Assembly (NCBI GenBank): GCA_020723465.1 | Contig: DYIW01000014.1 | Span: forward strand, 1 to 37,500 | Source of the DNA: Phycisphaera mikurensis | Lineage (GTDB): Bacteria; Planctomycetota; B15-G4; JADJEK01 | Direction of reading: 5' to 3' | Length of the DNA: 37,500 nucleotides | Shown here: positions 1 through 10,849 of the stretch, in pieces | Layout of the letters: every line of letters begins with the position of its first letter | Position numbering within the stretch: the first letter of the stretch is position 1 | Notes under the pieces: generated by a model | Seen by the model: only the letters and a program-made list of their open reading frames with translations | What the model was told of the DNA's origin: nothing | The model's database searches: none | Translations under genes and position numbers: made by a program

Positions 1-415
1 GGATGCGCTCGCCCGCGGCCACGTCCGCGTGCAGGCGGCCGTAGGTCAGCGGCAGCGCCACGACGCCGCGCGGCCGTGCACCTCCGGCGGCGGCGCCGCC
101 GAGCAGCACCTGCTCGCCCTGGCGCAGCTCGACCGGCGCCTGCAGCCGGCCCACGCGCACGCGCGGCCCCTGCAGGTCCTGCAGCACGGCGATCGGCCGG
201 CCCGCGCGCCGCGCCGCCGCGCGAATGGCCTGGACCACGCGCGCGTGCGCGGCCACGTCGCCGTGCGAGAAGTTGAGGCGCGCCACGTCCATCCCGGCCG
301 CGATGAGCGCGGCGAGCACGCGCGGCGACGAGGTCGCCGGGCCGATGGTGGCGCAGATCCTGGTGAGCCGGGGGCGGGAACCGGGCGGGTCCCGCCGGGG
401 GCGCGGCGCGGGCAC
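1..415 (-). CDS. pyk: Pyruvate kinase, N-terminal part (cut by window edge)
   Basis: Glycolytic enzyme that converts phosphoenolpyruvate and ADP to pyruvate and ATP in the cytoplasm. Only the first 138 codons are present; the gene runs off the left edge. After a Pro/Arg-rich leader of about 17 residues the frame reads TRICATIGPATSSP, then MDVARLNFSHGD, the substrate and metal-binding start of the barrel, and then DLQGPRVRVG, the conserved stretch at the start of the B domain. The start is taken as GTG at 413-415, because the only upstream in-frame codon before the stop at 425-427 region is non-initiating and that stop (TAG) belongs to the preceding gene. It sits 9 bp downstream of the lipoprotein gene and is probably cotranscribed. 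Family identity is clear from the motifs; the exact start is less so. Confidence 0.88.
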   Translation of the reverse strand, partial: MPAPRPRRDPPGSRPRLTRICATIGPATSSPRVLAALIAAGMDVARLNFSHGDVAAHARVVQAIRAAARRAGRPIAVLQDLQGPRVRVGRLQAPVELRQGEQVLLGGAAAGGARPRGVVALPLTYGRLHADVAAGERI

Positions 416-424
416 GGAGTCCTG

Positions 425-1039
425 CTAGGGAACGACCTGCTCCACCGCGTCCACGAACCTGACCGGCTCGCGGTGCGGGTCGAACCGGTCACCCTTCTTC
501 TCGTAGCGCAGCACCAGCTCCAGGTTCTCCTTCTCGAAAGACAGACCGACCTTCTTCACCGGGTCGGCGTAGCCGGCGCAGCGCACCTTGATGCGGTCGA
601 TGTTCTCCTCGAACTCCCGGCTGTCGGGCTTCCTGAACTGGAAGATCGCCACGGCGCGGACCGTCTCCCCGGCCGCGAGTTCGAGTCCCGCGAGCGCGGT
701 CACGTCCTTCACGTCCGCGCCGTGCAGGTCGCGCACTTTGGCCAGGGCACGCGGATAGTACCCCTCGCTGGTCACGAGCTCGTTCGCGTCGGTCTCGGCC
801 CTGAGGTGCAGCGCCAGGCGGATGGCTTCGTCGTGCGCGTTCGTGATGGTGTAGACGAAGTACCAGTACACCTGAGCGGGACCCTTCGGCGGCTGCACGG
901 TCAGGCGGCCGCAGGAGTTGCGGGCGCTGTCGTCGGGCTTGATGCCCAGCTTCCAGCGCAGGACGCTCTCGCCCGCCGTCGCGCCGCAAGCGAGCAGGCC
1001 CAGGGTGCACGCCGTCAAGGCAAGGGTCGTGAAACGCAT
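425..1039 (-). CDS. Predicted lipoprotein of unknown function (204 aa)
   Basis: I do not recognise a family. The first 18 residues form a lipoprotein-type signal: a short basic start, a hydrophobic stretch and a lipobox LLAC with Cys18 followed by Gly, which predicts a lipid-anchored envelope protein. The mature part is soluble, rich in charged residues, and contains VYWYFVYTITN followed by a strand-rich segment, which resembles an Ig-like or beta-sandwich fold, but this is only an impression. It lies 19 bp downstream of the prepilin-like gene and 9 bp upstream of pyruvate kinase on the same strand, so a three-gene transcript is likely. The ATG start gives a complete signal sequence. Confidence 0.75.
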   Translation of the reverse strand: MRFTTLALTACTLGLLACGATAGESVLRWKLGIKPDDSARNSCGRLTVQPPKGPAQVYWYFVYTITNAHDEAIRLALHLRAETDANELVTSEGYYPRALAKVRDLHGADVKDVTALAGLELAAGETVRAVAIFQFRKPDSREFEENIDRIKVRCAGYADPVKKVGLSFEKENLELVLRYEKKGDRFDPHREPVRFVDAVEQVVP

Positions 1040-1058
1040 CAGCCGTCCCTCCCGGGAT

Positions 1059-1694
1059 TCAGTCGATCAGGAGCTTTCTGAGTGGCTCGAAGGGCGAGTC
1101 CGGGCCGACCACGAGGTAGTCGAGCCCGGCGAGGTCGAGGCCTCGCTCGCGCACGTCGATGTCGATGTCGAATGTCCGCACCGCGCCGTCCGCGTACAGG
1201 TAGTTCGTGCCGTGGCGATGGTTGCCGTCGCCGTCGTTGTCGTCCGCCGCGATGACTTCCTCGTCCATCTTGCTCTTGTTGATCGGGAAGTTCTTGGCGT
1301 CGCGGCCGGCGTAGTCGATCGTCATCGGGTTGAGGTCGTCCCAGTCCTTGTAGGCCGAACCCTCGTCCGGATCATCCTCGGTCCAGTTGATGGACTGTGA
1401 GTTCGGACAGATGAAGGCCGAGCTGTTCTTGCCCGTGATCATGCCGTCGCGGTAGAGGATGAGCAGGAAGCGGATGCCCGACTCGCTGGGCCAGCGCTGG
1501 TTGCGGTTGCGCTGCACCCAGAGCATCATCTCTTTGCCGATCTGGGACAGGTTGTTGGCGCAGGCGCTCAGGTTGGCCTTGTCCATGGCGCCCTGGTAGA
1601 TGGGCACCGCCAGCGCCAAGAGGGCGCCGATGATCGTCACCACCACCAGGATCTCGATCAGGGTGAAACCGGCGCTGCGCGGCGAGCTGGACAT
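1059..1694 (-). CDS. Type IV prepilin-like protein (DUF1559-like, 211 aa)
   Basis: The N-terminus has a short leader ending in Gly, then [20 protein letters not shown], the class III prepilin cleavage site and hydrophobic helix; Glu at +5 of the mature form is present. The rest is a globular domain with two Cys (SACANN and FICPN) and, near the end, [15 protein letters not shown]. That segment resembles the H-X(n)-DG signature of the prepilin-like DUF1559 proteins abundant in Planctomycetes. The product should be processed by a prepilin peptidase (not in this window) and be part of a pseudopilus or pilus-like assembly. I place the start at ATG 1694 because it leaves a normal-length leader; an upstream in-frame start at 1751 would add 19 Arg-rich residues. 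It may be transcribed with the lipoprotein gene 19 bp downstream. Confidence 0.85.
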   Translation of the reverse strand: MSSSPRSAGFTLIEILVVVTIIGALLALAVPIYQGAMDKANLSACANNLSQIGKEMMLWVQRNRNQRWPSESGIRFLLILYRDGMITGKNSSAFICPNSQSINWTEDDPDEGSAYKDWDDLNPMTIDYAGRDAKNFPINKSKMDEEVIAADDNDGDGNHRHGTNYLYADGAVRTFDIDIDVRERGLDLAGLDYLVVGPDSPFEPLRKLLID

Positions 1695-1756
1695 GGCATC
1701 GATTCCGTCTGGGAGCCTGCGGCTGACGCGCGCCCGCAACCTCGCGCGCACGCCAG

Positions 1757-1784
1757 ACTCTAGCGCCCGACGCGGTCATGGTAA
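1757..1784 (-). promoter_or_regulatory. Possible sigma-70-type promoter for the prepilin-like gene
   Basis: On the minus strand TTACCA (1779-1784) and TAGAGT (1757-1762) are separated by 16 bp. Each hexamer matches the consensus at 4 of 6 positions. The site lies about 60 bp upstream of the prepilin start. The match is modest and could be chance. Confidence 0.3.
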
Positions 1785-1855
1785 CTGGCGCGCCTGGCGA
1801 TGCAAGCGCCGACTTTGGGCGGGTTTGGGCTTGAGGCCGACGCCGCTCCCAGCCT

Positions 1856-1871
1856 CCAGGCGACCGCCTGG
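1856..1871 (-). terminator. Short hairpin after metK
   Basis: CCAGGC and GCCTGG form a perfect 6-bp stem around a 4-nt loop 11 bp past the metK stop codon. There is no U-tract, so it may be a weak terminator or only a chance palindrome in GC-rich DNA. Confidence 0.3.
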
Positions 1872-1882
1872 CCGCGCTTCCG

Positions 1883-3052
1883 CTACTTCAGCCCGCAGGC
1901 CTTCCTGAGCAGCTTCGCCTTGTCCGTGCGCTCCCAGGTGAAACCCGGGCCGCTGCGGCCGAAGTGGCCGTGCCGCGCGGTCTCGAAGAACACGGGGCGG
2001 CGCAGGTTCAGAGCCTTGATGATGCCAGCCGGCCTGAGGTCGAAGTGGCGGCGCACGGCCTCCAGGATCGTGTCGTCGTCCACGCAGCCGGTGCCGAAGG
2101 TGCTGACGTTCAGGGAGACCGGCTCGGCCATGCCGATCGCGTACGCGACCTGCAGCTCGCAGCGCTCCGCCAGGCGGGCGGCGACCACGTTCTTCGCCAC
2201 CCAGCGCGCGGCGTAGGCGGCGCTGCGGTCCACCTTGGACGGGTCCTTGCCGGAGAAGGCGCCGCCGCCGTGGCGGCCCATGCCGCCGTAGGTGTCGACG
2301 ATGATCTTGCGCCCGGTCAGGCCGGTGTCGCCGTGCGGCCCGCCGATGACGAAGCGGCCGGTCGGGTTGATGTGGAACTTGGTGTCGGCGTCGAGCAGCC
2401 GCGCCGGGATGACCTTCTTGATGGCGTGCGCGATCAGGTCGCGGCGGATGGTGGCGTGGCGCACCTCGGGCGCGTGCTGGGCCGAGATGACCACGGCGTC
2501 GACGCGCGCCGGCTTGCCGTTCGCGTACTCCACCGTGACCTGCGACTTGCAGTCCGGCCTGAGCCAGGAGATCTTCTTCTTGAAGCGCAGCTCCGCCAGG
2601 CGCGCCACCAGCTTGTGCGCGAACATGATCGGCGCGGGCATCAGCTCCGGCGTCTCGCGACAGGCGTAGCCGAACATCATGCCCTGGTCGCCGGCCCCCT
2701 GCTCCTTGTGCAGACCCTGGCCGGCGGTCACGCCCTGCGAGATGTCGGGCGACTGGCTGTGCACCGCGACGAGCACGCCCGCGGTCTCGCCGCAGATGCC
2801 GAACTCGTCGTCCGTGTAGCCGATCCGGGTCATGGTGTCGCGGGCGATCTGGGCGTAGTCCACGACCGCCTTGCTGGTGATCTCGCCGGAGATCACGCAC
2901 AGTCCCGTGGTGACCAGCGTCTCGCAGGCGACCCGGGAGGCCGGGTCCTCGGCGATCAGCGCGTCCAGGATCGCGTCCGAGATCTGATCCGCGACCTTGT
3001 CGGGATGCCCCATCCCGACCGACTCGGAAGTGAAGAGATGACGTTCGGCCAT
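1883..3052 (-). CDS. metK: S-adenosylmethionine synthetase
   Basis: Makes S-adenosylmethionine from methionine and ATP in the cytoplasm, releasing phosphate and pyrophosphate. The 389-residue product has the usual family length. It begins [30 protein letters not shown] in outline, with the active-site His16 and Asp18 of GHPDK. Later motifs include [12 protein letters not shown] (ATP-binding hexapeptide region), [19 protein letters not shown] (the Gly-rich loop with catalytic Lys and Asp) and YAIGMAEP. The residue before GHPDK is Met rather than the Glu usual in proteobacteria, a variant I associate with PVC-group bacteria. The start is ATG 3052, preceded by AAGGA about 8 bp upstream; a longer in-frame reading up to 3124 would add an unconserved Arg/Ala-rich tail. 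No SAM riboswitch is apparent upstream. Confidence 0.97.
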   Translation of the reverse strand: MAERHLFTSESVGMGHPDKVADQISDAILDALIAEDPASRVACETLVTTGLCVISGEITSKAVVDYAQIARDTMTRIGYTDDEFGICGETAGVLVAVHSQSPDISQGVTAGQGLHKEQGAGDQGMMFGYACRETPELMPAPIMFAHKLVARLAELRFKKKISWLRPDCKSQVTVEYANGKPARVDAVVISAQHAPEVRHATIRRDLIAHAIKKVIPARLLDADTKFHINPTGRFVIGGPHGDTGLTGRKIIVDTYGGMGRHGGGAFSGKDPSKVDRSAAYAARWVAKNVVAARLAERCELQVAYAIGMAEPVSLNVSTFGTGCVDDDTILEAVRRHFDLRPAGIIKALNLRRPVFFETARHGHFGRSGPGFTWERTDKAKLLRKACGLK

Positions 3053-3096
3053 GTAGTGTTCCTTCAGCCAGCTTCGGGCGGCGGCGCGCCGCGCGC

Positions 3097-3134
3097 CGCG
3101 GGGCCCGCGCGATGGAGCGTTCATCGGCCCCGCG
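3097..3134 (-). other. GC-rich inverted repeat between waaA and metK
   Basis: GGCCCCGCG at 3126-3134 and its complement CGCGGGGCC at 3097-3105 form a 9-bp perfect stem around a 20-nt loop, with further imperfect pairing outside. It occupies the middle of the 88-bp waaA-metK gap, just after the waaA stop. It could be a transcription terminator without a U-tract, an RNA processing site, or a leader structure for metK. Confidence 0.35.
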
Positions 3135-3140
3135 CGGCGC

Positions 3141-4488
3141 TCAGCAGAACCACCGCTCCTCGATCAAACGACTGGTCCGGCCGGCCGCTCCGCGCGCCCG
3201 CTCCAGCGCGCGCTTTCCGGCCGCGGCCATGGCCGCGCCGGCGCCGCCGAAGAGGTCACGGGCCGCCGCGAGCAGCTCCGCCGGATCGTTCAAGACCCTG
3301 ATCGCTCCGGCTTCCTCGAGGAAGAGGACGTCGGAGCGCACGTTTCTATGGTGTCCGCCGACCAGGACCGGGACCCCGGCGAGGACCGGCTCGAACACGT
3401 TGTGGCCCCCGACGCCGGGGACGAGCGAGCCGCCCACGATGGCCAGGTCGGCCGCCGCATAGAGTGCGGCCAGTTCGCCCATCGTGTCCACCACGACCAC
3501 GGTCGCGGCCGCGCGGCCGCCTGCCTGGCGTGCCGGGCCCGCCGCGCGCAGGCGCGTGAGCCGGAGCGACGCCAGACCAGCATTCTGGAGATCCCTCTCG
3601 GCCTGCGCAAGCCGCTCGGCGTGGCGCGGCGCGACGAGCAGCCAGAAGGGAACCGGCGCCTCGCCGGCCAGAGCGAGCGCCGCCCGACCCACGAGCGCCT
3701 CCTCGCCGGCGTGCGTGGAGCCGGCCACGAGCACGCGCGCCGCCGGCTCGATGCCAAGCGCCTGGCGCGCCGCCGCCCGGTCCGGCGCCGCGCCGCGCGG
3801 CGCGTCCACCTTGAGGTTGCCGGTGACCGCGACGCGCTCCGCGGGCACCCCCAGCGCAGAGAGGCGCTCCTGGCACTCGTCGTTCTGCACGGCGAACAGG
3901 CCGACGCGGTCGAGGCCGACGAAGCGGCGCGCCCCGGGAAAGCGCAGGCGGCGGCTGGTGGTCGCGCCGATGCGGCCGTTGGCCACGGCCACGCCCGCGC
4001 CGCGCCGCCAGGCGGCATGCACCAGGTTCGGCCAGAGCTCCAGCTCCACCAGGACCAGCACGGTGGGATCGACACGCGCCATCACGCGCCGCGCCAGGGG
4101 GCCGAGGTCGAGGGGCAGCACGAAGGCCGTGCTCCTCGGCAGAAGGCGGCGCGCGACCTCCACCCCGGCCGCGGTCACGCTGGACAGCACCACCTCCAGG
4201 TCCGGACGGCGCTCCCCGAGGAAACGCGCCAGCGCCGCCGCCGCGGCCATCTCGCCGGCCGAGCCGGCGTGGATCCAGACGCGCGGTCGCGACCCGCGAG
4301 GCGGCGGCAGGAGAAGCGCCAGGCGCTCGGCCAGGCCAGAGCGGTAGCGCGGCCGCGTGGCCACGCGCAGGAGCAGCCAGGGCGAGGCGAGCAGCAACCC
4401 GCCGGCGAGCAGCAGGTCGTAGGCGAGCAGGCGCAGGCGCGGCGCCGCGCGCGCGGCCCCGGGACTCGTTCCAGCGGGCGCCGTGCGA

Positions 4489-4496
<8 letters not shown>
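3141..4496 (-). CDS. waaA: 3-deoxy-D-manno-octulosonic acid (Kdo) transferase
   Basis: Glycosyltransferase family 30 enzyme that transfers Kdo from CMP-Kdo to lipid A precursor at the inner membrane, an essential step of LPS synthesis in most Gram-negatives. The 451-residue protein has an N-terminal hydrophobic helix (about residues 24-45) that anchors it. HAGSAGEM follows, with Glu82 in the position of the catalytic base of the usual ASVGE motif. Further family motifs are [17 protein letters not shown], and [17 protein letters not shown], which binds the CMP part of the donor. It begins with GTG at 4494-4496, which overlaps the secA stop by 8 bp, so the two are probably translationally coupled. 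It runs slightly longer than typical WaaA because of an Ala/Pro-rich N-terminal extension. Confidence 0.93.
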
Positions 4497-7545
<3,049 letters not shown>

Positions 7546-7608
7546 GGCGCCGGACGTCACTTCCCGGGCGGGGCGCCGTCGCGCGACCGCCGCCGGAACG
7601 GTTTACTT

Positions 7609-7621
7609 GTCCGTATCGGAC
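7609..7621. promoter_or_regulatory. Short palindrome in the secA leader
   Basis: GTCCGTATCGGAC is a perfect 5+3+5 palindrome located about 64 bp upstream of the secA ATG and just after the predicted transcription start of the 7632-7660 promoter. Its position would suit an operator, but the sequence is short and could be chance. Confidence 0.25.
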
Positions 7622-7631
7622 GGAATGGGCG

Positions 7632-7660
7632 ACGTTAGCCGCGGATGCGGCGCAAGTCAA
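7632..7660 (-). promoter_or_regulatory. Candidate sigma-70-type promoter of secA-waaA
   Basis: On the minus strand TTGACT (7655-7660, five of six matches) is followed after exactly 17 bp by TAACGT (7632-7637, three of six). Transcription would start near 7625, leaving an 80-nt leader before the secA ATG. The -35 and spacing are good, the -10 is poor. Confidence 0.45.
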
Positions 7661-7736
7661 CTCGGCAGGCGCGCCGGCAGCGGTCGAGGGTGGCGCGCGG
7701 CACGGCGCCGAGGCCGAGTACGTCGCGGAAGGCGGG

Positions 7737-7958
7737 CACATCGCGCCGGGGCCGCGACCGGACTCCGCCGCCCGCGTCCAGCTTGGGCACGCGGCTCACT
7801 CCCCTGACCTTGGGCAAGGCGAGCGCCGCCGCGAGGCGAAAGCGCGAAGTCCGTGGCACGAAAGGGGCCGCCTCCCGTCCGCTCCCGCCCTCCTCCTTGC
7901 CACGCCGCGCCAGGAGCGTCCGGCTGGTCAACGCTGCTTGGGATGTTCGCGCCACGCG
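7737..7958 (-). repeat. Family 1 intergenic repeat, copy C
   Basis: Diverged copy of the roughly 215-bp element also found at 9383-9595 and 22186-22396. Shared blocks, read on the minus strand, are TGGCGCGAA near the 5' end, GGCGTGGCAAGGA in the first third, ACTTCGC..TTTCGCCTCG in the middle, CTTGCCCAAGG followed by AGGG-GTG, GGACGC, and the 3' end GCGCGATGTG. It occupies most of the 508-bp gap between the transglutaminase-like gene and secA, ending about 77 bp before the secA promoter candidate. It carries an open reading frame in one frame but no ribosome-binding site or known domain, so I treat the stretch as non-coding. Confidence 0.75.
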
Positions 7959-8053
7959 CAAATCCCGACGGTTCACGGCGCCACCAAGCCGGGATTCGCT
8001 ACAGGCCGACGGCGACCAACCTCTTTCGCCGCCACGCACGTCGTTTCCTCACC

Positions 8054-9385
8054 CTATCCCGCCCTCTGCCCCGTCCGCGTCTCGCTCACTCGCCGGAACA
8101 GGAATTCGGTCTGGGCCTTGATGGGCTTGCCCTCGACCTCGAGCACGGGATAAGCCAGGAAGTTGATCGGACCGGAAACCGGTCCCGGATCGACCACCAG
8201 ATCGCGGCCCCGGCTCAGCTCGAGACGGTTGGCGGGCTGATGGCCGAAGTAGTAGCTCGCCAGCCCCGAGTTCTTGTCGGCCTCGCTGATGTCCACCGGC
8301 CACCACCGGCCGTCGGCGCAGAACTCGGCCCAGCAATGGTAGCCGTCGATCCCGCCGTCGTTCCTTTCCGATGGGATCGCGGCGCCGATGGCGAAGCGGG
8401 CGGGGATGTCGACGCTGCGCGCCAGCGCGATGAAGTAGGCGTGAAAATCGGTGCAGTTTCCGCTCTTGGCCCGACATGCGTACAGTGCATCGCCCTGCCC
8501 CCAGCCCGAGCCATACCGGGCGTATCGGACCTGGTCGATCACGTGGTCGTAGAGCGCCCGCGCGCGCATGAGATCCGAGGCCTTTCCTTCGACCGCCTTC
8601 TCGGCGATCGCGCGCAAGGATGGGTCATTCGGAACCAAGTGCTCGGGTTCGAGGTCCCTATCGGGCGAGGAGTTTCCCACGGGATACGGGGACTGCTCCT
8701 CTCGTCGGACGTGGTACAGAATCTCGATCGTCTTGCCGCTCTCCTCCGGTCCCGCGCGCAGGAACAGGACCTTGTTCCCGTACTTGTGCTCCTCGAGCTG
8801 TTGCGTCCCCGGCGGTGCGGAGATCCCCTTGACCTCGACGGACTGATACGCGTCCGATTGCGCCACCGGCAGCCACAGTCTGGCCTCTCCGGCGAGCTGG
8901 GGAAGTCGAACACGATAGGTGAACTCGAAGGTATCCTCGCCCTGGATCACGCCCAGGAGGCGGGGAGTCGCATCAGTCACCGGGACGCGAGCCCACCCAC
9001 CGTCCTCCTGCTGTTCCCAGGCGTAGAGCGGCTGCCCGTTGATCTTGTGCACGGTGGTTTCCGTCACCATCATGTCGCCCGGTCCGCCTCTGAGGAAGAA
9101 GTCCACGTCGTAGACCGGACCGTCCGTCCCCACCAGGTCCACGCACGCAAACTGCACGCCGCCGCCGAGGTCCGCGAGATACTCCATGTGGACTCTCACG
9201 AGCTTCAGCCGCAGCTCCTTTCCGTCGTGCTGCATGGGGAAGAACCCGCCGCCGGCCTCGGACCTGCCGGCGACGTGCTCTTCGATCGCGGCGGCGATCT
9301 GCTCGATGCTGGCGTCCTGCTCCTCTGCGAGCGCGTGACCCGCGATGAACGCCCCGAGCAGGCCCGCCAGGACCCTCAGCTTCAC
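8054..9385 (-). CDS. Secreted transglutaminase-like (papain-fold) protein
   Basis: Predicted exported protein of 443 residues. From the GTG at 9383-9385 it begins MKLRVLAGLLGAFIAGHALA, a typical Sec signal ending in AxA. The N-terminal half is beta-rich and unrecognised. The C-terminal half is a transglutaminase-like domain with the catalytic triad visible in order: Cys311 in SGNCTDFHAY, His350 in GYHCWAEF, and Asp365 in WPVDIS. Such domains act as proteases or peptide cross-linkers or hydrolases; the substrate is unknown. ATG codons at 9427 and 9436 are in frame, but the 17 residues they would add are encoded by the family 1 repeat, and would put an Arg-rich tail before the signal peptide. 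I therefore prefer the GTG, although no strong ribosome-binding site precedes it. Confidence 0.85.
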   Translation of the reverse strand: MKLRVLAGLLGAFIAGHALAEEQDASIEQIAAAIEEHVAGRSEAGGGFFPMQHDGKELRLKLVRVHMEYLADLGGGVQFACVDLVGTDGPVYDVDFFLRGGPGDMMVTETTVHKINGQPLYAWEQQEDGGWARVPVTDATPRLLGVIQGEDTFEFTYRVRLPQLAGEARLWLPVAQSDAYQSVEVKGISAPPGTQQLEEHKYGNKVLFLRAGPEESGKTIEILYHVRREEQSPYPVGNSSPDRDLEPEHLVPNDPSLRAIAEKAVEGKASDLMRARALYDHVIDQVRYARYGSGWGQGDALYACRAKSGNCTDFHAYFIALARSVDIPARFAIGAAIPSERNDGGIDGYHCWAEFCADGRWWPVDISEADKNSGLASYYFGHQPANRLELSRGRDLVVDPGPVSGPINFLAYPVLEVEGKPIKAQTEFLFRRVSETRTGQRAG

Positions 9386-9595
9386 ATCGCGGCGGCGCCC
9401 CGACCAAGCTCGGCGGCCTGCGTCCATCTCAAGCATCGGGAACGCTCCCTGCCTTGCTTGGGCCCGCGCCGGCGCGAGTCGGGATTTCGCAGTCGGTGAA
9501 GTGTGGGGTCCTTCGCTGCGCTCGCATTCTCATCCTTGCCACGCCGCGCGAGGACCGCGTTGCTCGTTGATCCTGCACGCGATCTTTGCGCCAGA
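9383..9595 (-). repeat. Family 1 intergenic repeat, copy B
   Basis: Best-preserved match to copy A at 22186-22396. On the minus strand the last third reads GCAAGGCAGGGAGCGTTCCC, then GATGGACGCAGGCCGCC, then GGCGCCGCCGCGATGTG, against CCAAGGCAGGGGGCGATCCG, GATGGACGCAAGCGGCC and GGCGCCGCCGCGATGTG in copy A. It fills the gap between the CxxC protein gene and the transglutaminase-like gene, and its terminal GTG is the probable start codon of the latter. It overlaps that coding region by 3 bp under this start choice. Confidence 0.85.
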
Positions 9596-9666
9596 CGAAG
9601 CTCCTGGCGGCAAGTGGCCCCCTTCGCCTGGCCTCCACGGGCCGAGCCGCCGCCCGTCCGTCGCGA

Positions 9667-10110
9667 TCACTTCCTGGGATGCTCCGTCTGCGCGGCCGCC
9701 GCGGGCTTCACCGCCCCCACCACCCTGGTCACCTCGAGCACACGCTCTTCCGTGTAGACCTTTCCCTTCAGTGTCACCGTTTCGCCGTGGTGCTCCTTGA
9801 CGACGGACTGCGCGTTGTCGACGTCCAGGTAGTGCAGGACCCATCCCTCCAAGTCCGGACGCGCCTCTCCGTACGCGGAGGCGCTGGTCACCTTCAAGGC
9901 GTGCCGGTGTCCGTACTTGCCGCATTGCGCGGCGGCGCCTTCCTGGTGCTGCAGGGTGCAGCCCAGGCAGACGTTCTCTCCCGCGACAGTCGCTTCCACC
10001 ACCTTCGCGTTCGCCGGCCTCTTCTTCGCGCACGCCGGATGGTCCTGCGCGAAGGCGTATCCTGCGATCGCCAGTCCAAACATGCTCGCCAGCAGCATTC
10101 CTCTGTTCAT
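9667..10110 (-). CDS. Secreted CxxC protein, tandem paralog 2 (147 aa)
   Basis: Small exported protein with a signal peptide of about 21 residues ending AYAFA-Q. The mature part has GENVCLGCTLQHQEGAAAQC, then GHRHALKV, and a C-terminal segment GKVYTEERVLEV. The two-Cys motif plus a third Cys and two nearby His suggests metal or redox-cofactor binding, but it is not CxxCH, so no covalent c-type haem is implied. Related small proteins of unknown function occur in other bacteria; I know of no assigned role. The upstream neighbour is a close paralog in the same orientation. ATG 10110 is chosen because GGAAGG lies 7-12 bp upstream; 12 further codons to 10146 would put charged residues before the signal. 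Confidence 0.85.
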   Translation of the reverse strand: MNRGMLLASMFGLAIAGYAFAQDHPACAKKRPANAKVVEATVAGENVCLGCTLQHQEGAAAQCGKYGHRHALKVTSASAYGEARPDLEGWVLHYLDVDNAQSVVKEHHGETVTLKGKVYTEERVLEVTRVVGAVKPAAAAQTEHPRK

Positions 10111-10179
10111 CGTTCGCCTTCCTTCGCTCTCATGCTTCGCCTGCACTCCACGATCCGAACCACCGCCAGCCCGTCCCGA

Positions 10180-10644
10180 TCACTTCTTGGGATGCTCCGT
10201 CTTGGGATGCTCCGTCTTGGGATGCTCCGGCTGCGCGGGCGTCGCCGACGCCTCCACCTCGGCGACCTCGAGCACGCGTTCCTCGGCGTAGACCTTTCCC
10301 TTCACGGTCAGCGTCTCGCCGTGGTGCTCTTTGATGACGGACTGCGCGTCGTCGGTGTCCAGGTAGTGCAGAACCCACCCCTCCATCTCCGGATGCTCCT
10401 CACCTGCCGTGGACGCGCTGGTCACCTTCAGCGCGTGCCGGTGTCCGTACTTGGCGCACTGTGCGGCGGCGCCTTTCTGGTGCTGCAGGGTGCAGCCCAG
10501 GCAGATGTTCTCCCCCATGACGGTCGATTCCGCCACATTGGCGCTCGCAGGCTGCTTCTTCGCGGTTGCGGGGTGTTCTTGCGCGAGGGCGTATCCGGCG
10601 ATCGCCAATGCCACCAGACTCGCCGTCAAAGTTCCTCTCTTCAT
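10180..10644 (-). CDS. Secreted CxxC protein, tandem paralog 1 (154 aa)
   Basis: Paralog of the protein encoded just downstream, with the same plan: signal peptide ending AGYALA-Q, GENICLGCTLQHQKGAAAQC, GHRHALKVTSAS, GWVLHYLDTDDAQSV and GKVYAEERVLEV. Function is unknown; the Cys and His cluster suggests a metal or redox site in the periplasm. The C-terminus ends in three copies of the pentapeptide EHPKT or a variant, encoded by an exact 15-bp repeat at 10186-10230. The sequence after the stop matches that after the paralog's stop over about 50 bp, so the duplication included the 3' flank. The ribosome-binding site AGAGGAAAG lies 6 bp or so upstream of ATG 10644. The gene stands downstream of the family 2 repeat array. 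Confidence 0.87.
   Translation of the reverse strand: MKRGTLTASLVALAIAGYALAQEHPATAKKQPASANVAESTVMGENICLGCTLQHQKGAAAQCAKYGHRHALKVTSASTAGEEHPEMEGWVLHYLDTDDAQSVIKEHHGETLTVKGKVYAEERVLEVAEVEASATPAQPEHPKTEHPKTEHPKK
10186..10230. repeat. 15-bp minisatellite, 3 units, inside CDS
   Basis: CTTGGGATGCTCCGT occurs three times head to tail, the last unit with one change at its final base. It encodes the TEHPK tail of the secreted CxxC protein. The paralog has only one such unit (TEHPRK), which shows recent expansion. Confidence 0.9.
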
Positions 10645-10728
10645 CGGTCGCTTTCCTCTTGTACTCGGAGCCGTGGTGGCCCGGTCCGAATCATGGGTGA
10701 GTCACCGCCGCCCACCGGCGCCTCGAGC

Positions 10729-10756
10729 CCCTCCTTGCCCGCATGGGCAAGAAGGG
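10729..10756. other. Strong hairpin upstream of the CxxC gene pair
   Basis: CCCTCCTTGCCC and GGGCAAGAAGGG pair as a 12-bp stem with one mismatch around a GCAT loop. It lies 85 bp upstream of the start of the gene at 10644 and just before the family 2 repeat array. No U-tract follows on either strand. Function unknown. Confidence 0.5.
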
Positions 10757-10849
10757 AGCCCGTGTCGCTGACAGGCCGGGCCTACTAGCACCTCGACGAT
10801 TGCTGTCAAGGACCGGCCTGGCACCGGGCGTCTCCGGTGCATGCCTTCC

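Noticed and set aside
46-492. 148-codon minus-strand frame at the left edge
   Set aside because: The neighbouring frame encodes pyruvate kinase motifs (LNFSHGD, DLQGPRVRVG), whereas this one gives an Arg/Ser/Pro-rich product and runs into the lipoprotein gene.
7635-8039. 134-codon minus-strand open frame upstream of secA
   Set aside because: It coincides with family 1 repeat copy C and has no ribosome-binding site or recognisable motif; the repeat recurs elsewhere in non-coding context.
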